Source of the DNA: Clostridia bacterium | Lineage (GTDB): Bacteria; Bacillota; Clostridia; Christensenellales; UBA1242 | DNA length: 20,126 nt | NCBI GenBank assembly: GCA_017622115.1 | Contig: JAGART010000105.1 | Span: 1-20,126 of the forward strand | Direction: 5' to 3' | Part shown: piece after piece, positions 9,457 to 16,429 of the stretch | Position numbering within the stretch: the first letter of the stretch is position 1 | Layout of the letters: each line of letters opens with the position of its first letter | Program-made: the position numbers and the translations under genes | The notes under the pieces: generated by a model | What the model was told of the DNA's origin: nothing | What the model saw: the letters and a program-made list of their open reading frames with translations, nothing else | The model's database searches: none

Positions 9457-9915
9457 TTATACTCCCTTTCGTTTACTCTTAAAAAATTCAGTTAAAATCG
9501 TTGCACACTCTTGCCCTAAAATCCCGCCAACAACTTCCACTCTATGATTAAATCTTTTATCTTCTGGCAAGTTATACAAACTACCACAGCAACCAGCCTT
9601 TGGGTCATAAGCCCCAAAATAAACAGCACGCAATCTAGTATTGATACAAGCACCAGCACACATAGGACAAGGCTCTAATGTAACATACAAATCACAATCT
9701 AATAAATGCCAGTCGCCTAAAACTTTTTGTGCCTTTTTTAAGACTTCCAACTCTGCGTGTAGTAAAGCATTTTTATTTTTATTTTTAGTATTATACGCCC
9801 TAGCAATCACTTCACCATTTCGCACAACAACCGCACCCACAGGCACTTCATCTAACTCTTTTGCTTTGACCGCTTGTTTTAAAGCCTCACGCATAAACTT
9901 TTCTCTTTGTTGCAT
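9457..9915 (-). CDS. tadA: tRNA-specific adenosine deaminase TadA
   Basis: A 152-residue zinc deaminase that converts A34 to inosine in the wobble position of tRNA-Arg(ACG). The zinc and catalytic motif is complete: HAE at 53-55 (His53 ligand, Glu55 general acid/base) and PCPMC at 82-86 (Cys83, Cys86). The segment VPVGAVVV (24-31) is also typical. Length matches the family. The start is ATG at 9915 with AGGAG 9 bases upstream. It is the first gene of tadA-glmU-like-pth-mfd; the next gene begins 3 bases after its stop, with its SD inside the tadA end. Its promoter is at 9983-10011. Confidence 0.96.
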   Translation of the reverse strand: MQQREKFMREALKQAVKAKELDEVPVGAVVVRNGEVIARAYNTKNKNKNALLHAELEVLKKAQKVLGDWHLLDCDLYVTLEPCPMCAGACINTRLRAVYFGAYDPKAGCCGSLYNLPEDKRFNHRVEVVGGILGQECATILTEFFKSKRKGV

Positions 9916-9936
9916 ATATTTTTGCTCCTAAAATAA

Positions 9937-9954
9937 TTGCTTAAATTAAAGCAA
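9937..9954 (-). repeat. Small inverted repeat in the tadA leader
   Basis: TTGCTT and AAGCAA form a 6-bp stem with a 6-base AT-rich loop inside the predicted 5' leader of the tadA transcript, between the promoter and the SD site. No T-run follows, so it is not a terminator. It might affect mRNA stability or bind a protein; nothing further can be said from the sequence. Confidence 0.5.
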
Positions 9955-9982
9955 CGTAAACTTTCGCATTTTATACAAATAC

Positions 9983-10011
9983 ATTGTATCAAAAGTACAC
10001 AAAAAACGCAA
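9983..10011 (-). promoter_or_regulatory. Sigma-A-type promoter of tadA-glmU-like-pth-mfd
   Basis: On the minus strand TTGCGT (10006-10011), a 17-base spacer and TACAAT (9983-9988), with an extended -10 TGATACAAT as in the tmk promoter. The predicted leader is about 60 bases long and contains the inverted repeat at 9937-9954. Confidence 0.75.
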
Positions 10012-10025
10012 ATAATTTTATAAAA

Positions 10026-10060
10026 TTAAAAATAAAAAGATAGCCTAATTTGCACTATCT
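10026..10060 (-). terminator. Intrinsic terminator of the orphan gene
   Basis: On the minus strand AGATAG and CTATCT form a 6-bp stem (10055-10060 with 10038-10043) around an 11-base loop, followed by TTTTATTTTT. The left arm overlaps the TAG stop codon of the small gene at 10059. It separates that gene from the tadA operon. Confidence 0.65.
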
Positions 10061-10394
10061 ATTTTGATTTATTTAAATTTTTCCAAATATATTCAACTCC
10101 GCCATCATCGTAAAATATAAATTTTTCTTTTCCAATTTCTTCTATTAATTTATTAAAGCCAACAAAAATTTCCTCTGTTATCGATAATAGTTCTTGCTCA
10201 TTCATTGTTGCTTTATTTTCTCTAAAAAAATTCAATTTTTTAAATGGTTCAAAATTATAAATTTGCTCATCATTTGTATCATCTGCATAATCTTCCAAAG
10301 CCAAATCTCTACTTAAATTACATTTTAAAAATTCTTTATATTTAAAGTAAATCTTTTCACTTGACCACTCTTTTCCTTTTTCATCTATGTACAT
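10059..10394 (-). CDS. Small acidic protein of unknown function
   Basis: A 111-residue protein that I do not recognise. It starts at ATG 10394 with an unusually G-rich SD (GGGGGAG) 4 bases upstream, and ends at TAG inside a terminator stem. It is charged and soluble-looking: MYIDEKGKEWSSEKIYFKYK at the N-terminus, an acidic stretch ALEDYADDTNDEQIY (about 32-46), a predicted helical centre (about 64-90) and a C-terminal KFIFYDDGGVEYIWKNL. There is no signal peptide or membrane segment. The tryptophan-, tyrosine- and acid-rich composition is reminiscent of small immunity or adaptor proteins, but that is only an impression. A candidate promoter at 10462-10489 and a terminator make it a stand-alone unit, which supports it being real. 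Confidence 0.72.
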   Translation of the reverse strand: MYIDEKGKEWSSEKIYFKYKEFLKCNLSRDLALEDYADDTNDEQIYNFEPFKKLNFFRENKATMNEQELLSITEEIFVGFNKLIEEIGKEKFIFYDDGGVEYIWKNLNKSK

Positions 10395-10461
10395 TTAACT
10401 CCCCCTCATACAAACATAAAATATATTTTTAAGTGCTTTTCCTCGCCTTTTTATTATAATA

Positions 10462-10489
10462 ATTTTAACACATATTTTAATATTCGTAA
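10462..10489 (-). promoter_or_regulatory. Candidate promoter of the small orphan gene
   Basis: On the minus strand TTACGA (10484-10489), a 16-base spacer and TAAAAT (10462-10467). The sequence TGTGTTAAAAT around the -10 box also occurs in the PrsA-like promoter. A second TATAAT (10453-10458) lies 3 bases further downstream but has no convincing -35. The leader would be about 60 bases. Confidence 0.45.
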
Positions 10490-10501
10490 AGCAAAATAAT
10501 T

Positions 10502-11356
10502 TTAATTTTTTATGGATTTTTTTCGTAAAAATTCAAGCAAATCTAACATTATATTTTCGTTTTTTTGCCATATTTGAGGAAGGGCTTCTATTTTTATAGG
10601 GTGAGTTAAAAAATCTTGCCCAACCTCGATTGTTAAGGCGGGAATATTGCATTCCATAATACACCAATCTTTGTAACCTCCTGCACTTTTACCTGTTGGC
10701 TCGATTTTATAACCTGTACTACGGCTTGCCACCTTTGCAATTTGCTTATGTTTGTGTTTTACGCATAGTTTTTGATGAAAATCGTAATAAATCACTTCAC
10801 CCTTACTATGAAAACTTAATGTTAAATCTGGCTTAATTTGTTTTGTAAAATTCATTAAACATTGTGTTTCTGGCTCACTTGCAGGAAATTCGCCTATATA
10901 GTTTTGAAAATTAGGCACACGCAAATTAGATTTACCCAGCCCCCACTTTGCAGGGAAATTTACATTTAAATCCACCGCCCTAATATTTGCTTTCCAGCGA
11001 GAAAAGTCTAAATTCGGCTCTAATTTTTTTAGCAAATCTTGCTTTTCGTTTGGCACAGAACTTAATCCATCTAAAACAAGCCCAACACCATCAATATTTA
11101 CAATAGGTACAAAGTATATTGTGCCTTGCCCGTGTTTAAGTGTTTTTAACATTTTGATAATATGTAAATTTGCTAAATAGTATGTAATATATTCTCTTGC
11201 GTGAATTGCATATTGAGCAATTATTTTAGGTTCACCACACCCCACCGCAAAAGCATAAATAGGACGATTTAATACTGTTTTGCCTATAAGTATTTTTTCC
11301 GCCCCCAAAGTTTCTAATTTTTTATAATCTTTTTCTAAATTTTCAATAAAACTCAT
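10502..11356 (-). CDS. M14-family zinc carboxypeptidase-like protein
   Basis: A 284-residue metallopeptidase homologue made up of the M14 domain alone. Zinc ligands and the catalytic glutamate are visible: HAREY (His52, Glu55), LSFHSKGE (His183), LTIEVGQ (Glu244). Bacterial relatives include gamma-D-glutamyl-diamino acid peptidases that cleave peptidoglycan peptides. Here there is no signal peptide, LysM or other wall-binding module, so it may act inside the cell on recycled muropeptides or other peptides (inference). In VDLNVNFP (128-135) valine 132 replaces the arginine of the usual NRNF motif, which binds the substrate carboxylate, so specificity may be altered. The ATG at 11356 has no SD site; a promoter placed so that transcription starts at the ATG suggests a leaderless mRNA. 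Confidence 0.87.
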   Translation of the reverse strand: MSFIENLEKDYKKLETLGAEKILIGKTVLNRPIYAFAVGCGEPKIIAQYAIHAREYITYYLANLHIIKMLKTLKHGQGTIYFVPIVNIDGVGLVLDGLSSVPNEKQDLLKKLEPNLDFSRWKANIRAVDLNVNFPAKWGLGKSNLRVPNFQNYIGEFPASEPETQCLMNFTKQIKPDLTLSFHSKGEVIYYDFHQKLCVKHKHKQIAKVASRSTGYKIEPTGKSAGGYKDWCIMECNIPALTIEVGQDFLTHPIKIEALPQIWQKNENIMLDLLEFLRKKSIKN

Positions 11357-11363
11357 ACAATAA

Positions 11364-11391
11364 ATTATGTGTTTAATTTATGGATTGTTAA
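11364..11391 (-). promoter_or_regulatory. Candidate promoter giving a leaderless M14 peptidase mRNA
   Basis: On the minus strand TTAACA (11386-11391), a 16-base spacer and CATAAT (11364-11369). The A of the ATG (11356) is 8 bases after the last base of the -10 box, where transcription would be expected to begin. The -35 box lies inside the inverted repeat at 11383-11400. Confidence 0.5.
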
Positions 11392-11400
11392 AAAGCAATC
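11383..11400. repeat. Inverted repeat in the divergent intergenic region
   Basis: GATTGTT and AGCAATC face each other around four As (one G-T pair). It lies in the 71-base gap between the divergent M14 and membrane-protein genes and covers the -35 box of the M14 promoter. No T-run follows on either strand close to the stem. It could be an operator, but no regulator gene is adjacent. I could not find a convincing promoter for the plus-strand gene in this gap. Confidence 0.45.
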
Positions 11401-11427
11401 TAAAAAACTTTTTATAAGGTGTGTATT

Positions 11428-12168
11428 ATGGATTTTAGTCCTATTTTAGTATTTTTAATTACTATGGTACTCGCTATGCTTCCTATTGTAGAAATCCGTG
11501 GAGCATTGCCAGTAGGAATGAGTGTTGCGCTTTGGGGCACAGGTGCATTATCCCCTGCTTTATCGTGGCTAGCAAGTTTGCTGGGTGGTATAATCGCTTG
11601 TTTTATAGCAGTACTTGTGTTTTTGCCTTTTAGAAAATTTCTATCACGATACAAGATTTTTCAAAAAGTATTTACTCATTGCGATAAATCCGTGCAAGAC
11701 TGGGTGGAAAAATTTAGCCAACAACAACTAAAACGCAAAAATAAAAAAGAGAAGAAACTAGATAAAACAGTCATTAATAATCCAACAATCATAGAAAATA
11801 AGCAAATAGAATTTACCCCTCAAACAAAAGTTGAAAACGTACAACAGAAGCCCGCTAAAAAACGAGATAAAGCAACGTTTTTAAAATCTGCTATTGTATT
11901 TATATTTTGTGCATTGCCTATTCCTTTTTCTGGTGTTTGGAGTGCTGGGGCTTTGTGTAGTATTTTAAAGTTAAGTTTTACACCTAGCGTAATAGTGCTA
12001 ATTTTAGCAAATATTTTGAGTAGTGTCGTTGTTGGCTTCTTTTGTATAATGTTTGCCGAATTTATTGATTTAGTGCTTGTCGTTATGGTGCTTTTAATGC
12101 TATTCGTTTTTATTTATAGTGGCCTTGCTTATGTTTTAAATCGTAAATCAAAAAATCAACAACAATAA
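11428..12168 (+). CDS. Small multidrug export family membrane protein (PF06695-like)
   Basis: A 246-residue membrane protein. The start is ATG at 11428, because AAGGTG lies 7 bases upstream; an in-frame GTG at 11419 has no SD ahead of it. Two motifs mark the family called putative small multi-drug export protein (COG2426 type): MLPIVEIRGALPVGM (17-31) and ALPIPFSGVWSAGAL (about 161-175). Hydrophobic segments lie at about 5-30, 45-68, 152-175, 178-205 and 212-236. Between the second and third is a long, lysine-rich, asparagine/glutamine-rich hydrophilic loop (about 80-150), longer than I would expect for the family and probably cytoplasmic. The transport role is only the family's working name; the substrate is unknown. 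Confidence 0.82.
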   Translation: MDFSPILVFLITMVLAMLPIVEIRGALPVGMSVALWGTGALSPALSWLASLLGGIIACFIAVLVFLPFRKFLSRYKIFQKVFTHCDKSVQDWVEKFSQQQLKRKNKKEKKLDKTVINNPTIIENKQIEFTPQTKVENVQQKPAKKRDKATFLKSAIVFIFCALPIPFSGVWSAGALCSILKLSFTPSVIVLILANILSSVVVGFFCIMFAEFIDLVLVVMVLLMLFVFIYSGLAYVLNRKSKNQQQ

Positions 12169-12203
12169 AATTATTAAAAATTTACGAATTTATCTCTTTT
12201 TTA

Positions 12204-12232
12204 TTGTGAACAGCAATTAAATGTGCTATAAT
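12204..12232 (+). promoter_or_regulatory. Sigma-A-type promoter of the CPBP gene pair
   Basis: TTGTGA (12204-12209), a 17-base spacer and a consensus TATAAT (12227-12232). The predicted start is about 23 bases before the ATG, leaving room for the AAGGAG SD. The 94-base gap upstream has no convincing terminator for the preceding gene. Confidence 0.8.
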
Positions 12233-12262
12233 ATTTAAACATTATCTTACAAGGAGAAATAA

Positions 12263-13231
12263 ATGCAAAAACGATTGCGTTTTGAATATCCAGACGGAGT
12301 AAAAGCAAGCCTTTGGGGAATTTTATCACCCTTAATAGTTGCATTAGTCGTAAGTATCGTGGCTTCTATTGTTTGCGTGATTGCAGAAATTGCACCCGAA
12401 ACACTTGACACAAATCCCGCATTTCACTTAATTACTAATGCTATAACACAATTAGGATTTTTATCTGTTGCTTTGATTTTGGCGTACAAAACAAAAACGA
12501 ACATTGTAGAAGCAACAGGACTTAAAACTACTTCGCCGTGGTGGATTTATATACTTTGTGCAGTACTCGCTATTGCAATTAGTTTACTTTTAAATCCTAT
12601 TATCGCAAGTTGGCAAGAATTATTAAGTTTAATTAATTTTAACGTACCTGATTTACCTATTGAAGTAAACAGTGTTGGTAACTTATTTTTGCTATTAGGT
12701 CTTATGGCTGTACTTCCTGCTATTTGTGAAGAACTTTTGTTTCGTGGTGTACTTTTAAATAGTTTACGTAAATATGGTGCTGTCGTTTCAATTTTTTTAA
12801 GTGCTACATTTTTTAGCCTTATGCATATGAGTTTGTTGCAACTTCCATATACTTTTGCTTTGGGTGTGTTGTTGGGTATCGTTGTTTACTACACTCGAAA
12901 CCTCACATTAAGTATGATTATGCACTTTACTAACAATGCCTTTGTATTAATTTTAGAATATCTCACCTATGGACAAGCACAATCAGCCTTTCCGTGGTAT
13001 ATGGTACTTATCGGTTTAGCAGGTGTAGCAATCTTTGTATTAATTATTTATTTCGTGGCAAAATTATTAAATAAAGTTTGTTTTGCTAAAACGCAAAGTA
13101 CAGAACAACAATATTTAGCCATTCAACAAGATTTGCCTCAAAAAGTACGTAAATCTATGTGGCTTATGCCTAGCCTTGTAGCAGGATTTTGCTTAATTAT
13201 TATGAGTTTAGTTTCTTTTGGAGTATTATGA
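12263..13231 (+). CDS. CPBP-family intramembrane glutamic/metallo-protease, first copy
   Basis: A 322-residue polytopic membrane protein with all three conserved blocks of the CPBP (Abi, Rce1-like) family: CEELLFRG (Glu156, Glu157, Arg161), FFSLMH (His188) and HFTNN (His221, Asn225). In this family the paired glutamates and the histidines form the active site. Members process prenylated proteins in eukaryotes, and in bacteria are linked to bacteriocin self-immunity or surface-protein processing. The start is ATG at 12263 with AAGGAG 7 bases upstream and a consensus promoter. Its stop overlaps the start of a second CPBP gene (ATGA). No bacteriocin precursor is visible nearby, so the substrate is unknown. 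Confidence 0.9.
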   Translation: MQKRLRFEYPDGVKASLWGILSPLIVALVVSIVASIVCVIAEIAPETLDTNPAFHLITNAITQLGFLSVALILAYKTKTNIVEATGLKTTSPWWIYILCAVLAIAISLLLNPIIASWQELLSLINFNVPDLPIEVNSVGNLFLLLGLMAVLPAICEELLFRGVLLNSLRKYGAVVSIFLSATFFSLMHMSLLQLPYTFALGVLLGIVVYYTRNLTLSMIMHFTNNAFVLILEYLTYGQAQSAFPWYMVLIGLAGVAIFVLIIYFVAKLLNKVCFAKTQSTEQQYLAIQQDLPQKVRKSMWLMPSLVAGFCLIIMSLVSFGVL

Positions 13232-14403
13232 AAAATTTAATTACTAATAAAAAAATATTTTATAGCGGACTAGTTTATTTTATATGTATTTTACTATTTA
13301 TAGGTGCTAGAATACTTTGGGGTACAGGTTTTTTAAGCGGGATTGACCCTCTTTGGGGGGACTTAATTTTTAGTATAGTAATCCAGTTGGTTATACTTAC
13401 TGCCCTACCTCTATTGTTGTGGAAAACACTTTGTAAACAAACATTTAAACAAACAGCCGAACATTTCTTTATACGAAAAATATCTTTTAGAACAGTTGTT
13501 TATTCTATCTTATTAGGAATATTAGTTTACGTTTTAATTATTTTTGTATCTACATTTTGGAGTTTAATTTTAAGTTTCTTTGGTTATTCACCTAGTGGCG
13601 GTGGTACAACAACAGACTTACCAGTTTGGCTTGCTTTTATCGTTTCGATTGTTTCTACCTCATTTTTACCTGGTTTCGGCGAAGAAATGGCACATCGTGG
13701 AATGTTGCTAGGCAACGCACGAGGCAACGGGCTAAAACGAGCAATTTTAATTACAGCACTTATGTTTGCACTTGCTCACCTAAATATCAGTCAAGCAGGT
13801 TATGCTTTTGTAGTTGGTTTAATTTTGGGTGCTAGTACACTTATTACTCGTAGTATATGGCCTGCTGTGATTGTTCACGCAACTTCAAACTTCTGCTCTG
13901 TTTATATGTCTTTTGCAGAAGCAAACGGCTGGTTAGGTGGCTCTATAACTTCAACAATGACAAACTTTATCACTCAAAACTGGCTTGCAGGATTAATTGT
14001 TTCTTTCTTGATTTTAATGATTGTACTCACATTAATTGCAATTATTATTAGTAGATTTTTTGAACAAACCAAATATAAACGTTTTCAAGAATTTTGTACA
14101 AGACTTAAATCTTCTGTTACTGGCACACAATTAGAAAAAGAAATTGATTTTAACGATAAACTTCAACTTTACACTTTATATAGTCAGGCAGCAGCAAAAG
14201 ACTTAAAAGATAAAGTAGAAAGCGGACAACTACCTATTTCCCATTTAGAAAAAGAAGTCGGCAATAACCCACTTTACTCAATGCTGTATAGTGAATTTGA
14301 CGAGTACAAAAAACCAAACTCCATAGACTATCTATTCTATTATATCACGATATTTATGGCAGGTATAGTAACATTAATTACTCTAATTTGGGGAATATTA
14401 TAG
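13228..14403 (+). CDS. CPBP-family intramembrane protease, second copy with C-terminal extension
   Basis: A 391-residue protein. The start is ATG at 13228 inside the ATGA overlap with the preceding gene, with GGAG 4 bases upstream; an in-frame upstream extension to 13189 lies within the first CPBP gene and is unlikely. The active-site blocks are complete: FGEEMAHRG (Glu152, Glu153, Arg157), FALAH (His184) and HATSN (His217, Asn221). After the protease core comes a charged soluble stretch of about 100 residues (about 268-365), then a final hydrophobic segment (about 369-389) at the C-terminus. The extension is absent from the first copy. Coupled translation suggests that the two proteases work together, perhaps as a heteromer, but that is inference. 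Confidence 0.9.
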   Translation: MKNLITNKKIFYSGLVYFICILLFIGARILWGTGFLSGIDPLWGDLIFSIVIQLVILTALPLLLWKTLCKQTFKQTAEHFFIRKISFRTVVYSILLGILVYVLIIFVSTFWSLILSFFGYSPSGGGTTTDLPVWLAFIVSIVSTSFLPGFGEEMAHRGMLLGNARGNGLKRAILITALMFALAHLNISQAGYAFVVGLILGASTLITRSIWPAVIVHATSNFCSVYMSFAEANGWLGGSITSTMTNFITQNWLAGLIVSFLILMIVLTLIAIIISRFFEQTKYKRFQEFCTRLKSSVTGTQLEKEIDFNDKLQLYTLYSQAAAKDLKDKVESGQLPISHLEKEVGNNPLYSMLYSEFDEYKKPNSIDYLFYYITIFMAGIVTLITLIWGIL

Positions 14404-14406
14404 ACA

Positions 14407-14435
14407 AAAAAACACTAGAAATTCTAGTGTTTTTT
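14407..14435. terminator. Bidirectional intrinsic terminator between convergent genes
   Basis: A near-perfect inverted repeat: arms AAAAAACACTAGAA and TTCTAGTGTTTTTT (14 bases each) around a single A. It lies between the CPBP stop (14401-14403) and the tyrS stop (14437-14439), so it can end both converging transcripts. The symmetric A/T tracts give a T-run on either strand. Confidence 0.9.
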
Positions 14436-14436
14436 G

Positions 14437-15663
14437 TTATTTTAACACACAAAAGAAATATTTCTTTTTACCCCTACGAATAACAACAACTTCATCATCA
14501 ATAGCAATATCTTTATTAATCACTAATTTATTGTCTTTTATAACCTCTCCATTTATAGAGATTGCACCACTATCTATAAATTCATTAGCCTCTCTTTTAG
14601 AAGAACAAATTCCTGTTGAAACCAAGATTTCTAAAATCGTATTTTCTGTTATATCAAAATGCGGCACACTTCTTAAGCCAACATACAAATCATTTACTGG
14701 TATTTTTTTAATTTCACCAGCAAACAACATTTGACTTATCATTTCAGCTTCTTTAAAAGCATCTGGTCCATGTAAATCTGTAATAATTTCTTGAGCAAGA
14801 CGTTTTTGAGCAATTCTTAAATGAGGCTCTGCTAGGTGTTGTTTTTCGATTTCTTCAATTTCCTCTTTTGTTAAAAAAGTTAATCTTTTAAGATAATCGA
14901 TTATCACAACATCTTCACTATTAATTAAAAATTGATACAATTCATAAGAGCTTGTTTTTTCTCTATCTATCCAAACAGCATTTCCTTCACTTTTACCAAA
15001 TTTCTTCCCATTAGCATCGGTAATCAACGGCATTGTCATGGCATAAACCTCTTCACCAGTAGTTTTACGCACTAATTCTATACCAGTAGTAATATTACCC
15101 CATTGGTCTGACCCCGCGACTTGTAAATCAACATTCATATTTTCATGTAGAAATTTAAAGTCAAGCCCTTGAATAAGCATGTAAGAAAATTCCGCGTAAG
15201 AAATTCCACTACTTTCCATTTGCCTTCTTACCAAGTCTTTACTTAACATGTATCCTACATTAATATATTTCCCATAATCCCTTAAAAAATCAATAACATT
15301 TATTTCTTTTACCCAATCATAATTATTTATAACAGGATAAGGAAAAACTTTTTGAATCTGCTTTTTTAATTTTTCAAAATTATACAAAATCTCATCACGA
15401 TTTGCTAATTTTCTTTCAGTAGTACCACGTGGGTCTCCGATTAGACCTGTTGCCACGCCTATTAAAATTAATGGATTATGACCCGCTTTTGCAAGTCTTC
15501 TTGTGATTAAAAAAGAAGAATAATGTCCCAAATGTAAACTATCAGCAGTAGGGTCTGTTCCTATATAAAAAGTCATTCCACCATTATTTAATTTTTCAAT
15601 TAATTCCGGACTTGAAATATCTTGTATAAGTCCTCTCCACTTTAAATCTTCATAAACTGTCAT
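14437..15663 (-). CDS. tyrS: Tyrosyl-tRNA synthetase
   Basis: A 408-residue class I enzyme that charges tRNA-Tyr. Present are FYIGTDPTADSLHLGH, with the HIGH equivalent HLGH (44-47); GLDFKFLHENMNVDLQVAGS and DQWGN (186-190) of the tyrosine pocket; KFGKS (221-225) as the KMSKS loop; the alpha-helical anticodon domain; and a C-terminal S4 RNA-binding domain (about 340-400). The start is ATG at 15663 with GGAG 7 bases upstream. It is the last gene of the unit that begins with cysS. There is no T-box leader, because the preceding gene ends 16 bases upstream. Whether it is the only tyrS of the genome or a second copy belonging to the cassette upstream cannot be decided here. Confidence 0.97.
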   Translation of the reverse strand: MTVYEDLKWRGLIQDISSPELIEKLNNGGMTFYIGTDPTADSLHLGHYSSFLITRRLAKAGHNPLILIGVATGLIGDPRGTTERKLANRDEILYNFEKLKKQIQKVFPYPVINNYDWVKEINVIDFLRDYGKYINVGYMLSKDLVRRQMESSGISYAEFSYMLIQGLDFKFLHENMNVDLQVAGSDQWGNITTGIELVRKTTGEEVYAMTMPLITDANGKKFGKSEGNAVWIDREKTSSYELYQFLINSEDVVIIDYLKRLTFLTKEEIEEIEKQHLAEPHLRIAQKRLAQEIITDLHGPDAFKEAEMISQMLFAGEIKKIPVNDLYVGLRSVPHFDITENTILEILVSTGICSSKREANEFIDSGAISINGEVIKDNKLVINKDIAIDDEVVVIRRGKKKYFFCVLK

Positions 15664-15679
15664 AAAAAATCTCCATTAT

Positions 15680-16420
15680 TTAAACTTTATTTTTATATTT
15701 ATCTTTTAACAATAATATATAATTATCTAATTCTTCTTGAGTCCAATTCATAGACTCGACACTTTTTTTAAAAAGATGCCTAACAATATCACTTTTTAAA
15801 TTTGATAAAATTTCAATTACTTTTATATAAAAATCTTTTAAGCAATCTAATGCAATCCATCCCTCATTAATTAAAACTGAATTTAATATCATAGAATGAA
15901 TATTTGACATTCGATAAACACCTTTATCAAACGGATAGTATAAAAATTTTAGAATATAGCCACTTGAATCTTCAGATTTTGTTTCACTATATTTCATAAT
16001 ATCTTCTTTTCCATTCGATGTTGGAAAAACCTCAAAAGATTTATATTGCGATAAAGGAAATTGTCTCCAACTCTTATATTCAATTTTTTCAAAATTAACC
16101 AATCGAAAAAAATCTTTATATGATATGTATTTGATATGTATTTGATTTCTCCCAATTCCATATATAGATGTAAAATTTAGCATCTGAATTTTTTCATTAA
16201 TAAATAAATCCCATTCATCTTTATTTAAAAATTTTTTTATTGAATTTTTATCCTCTAAAATTATAATAATATCTATATCAGATTTACCATTATTAAACCT
16301 AGAAAAATCCCCATTCATCATACAAGATGTCGCAAAACTACCAGTAACCAAAACAACATCATTTTTTGTATATAATTTTTTATCACATAAATAATTACTT
16401 AAATCCTTCAATGTATACAT
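15680..16420 (-). CDS. Pol-beta-superfamily nucleotidyltransferase-like protein
   Basis: A 246-residue protein. The N-terminal part shows the superfamily signature VLVTGSFA (Gly27, Ser28) followed by KSDIDIIII (Asp48, Asp50), the two metal-binding carboxylates. The family moves a nucleoside monophosphate onto small molecules, proteins or RNA. The third carboxylate is not evident: the strand where I would expect it reads NQIHIKYIS. The rest (about 70-246) is helical with many aromatic and basic residues and matches nothing I recognise. The start is ATG at 16420 with AGGAG 6 bases upstream; the gap to the preceding gene is 9 bases. It is very AT-rich. It is the fourth member of the cassette between cysS and tyrS; its substrate may be a cassette product (inference). 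Confidence 0.75.
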   Translation of the reverse strand: MYTLKDLSNYLCDKKLYTKNDVVLVTGSFATSCMMNGDFSRFNNGKSDIDIIIILEDKNSIKKFLNKDEWDLFINEKIQMLNFTSIYGIGRNQIHIKYISYKDFFRLVNFEKIEYKSWRQFPLSQYKSFEVFPTSNGKEDIMKYSETKSEDSSGYILKFLYYPFDKGVYRMSNIHSMILNSVLINEGWIALDCLKDFYIKVIEILSNLKSDIVRHLFKKSVESMNWTQEELDNYILLLKDKYKNKV

Positions 16421-16429
16421 TTCATTCTC

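Noticed and set aside
10059..11356. A toxin-antitoxin pair formed by the small acidic protein and the M14 peptidase
   Set aside because: The gap between them is about 107 bases, each has its own promoter candidate, and neither resembles a known toxin or antitoxin.
12176..12201. A terminator after the PF06695-like gene
   Set aside because: Only an AAATT/AATTT stem of 5 A-T pairs precedes the T-run; too weak to call.
14437..16420. A T-box riboswitch in front of tyrS
   Set aside because: The gap before tyrS is only 16 bases, and no specifier loop or TGGNACC-like T-box sequence was seen; any leader would lie upstream of cysS, outside the window.
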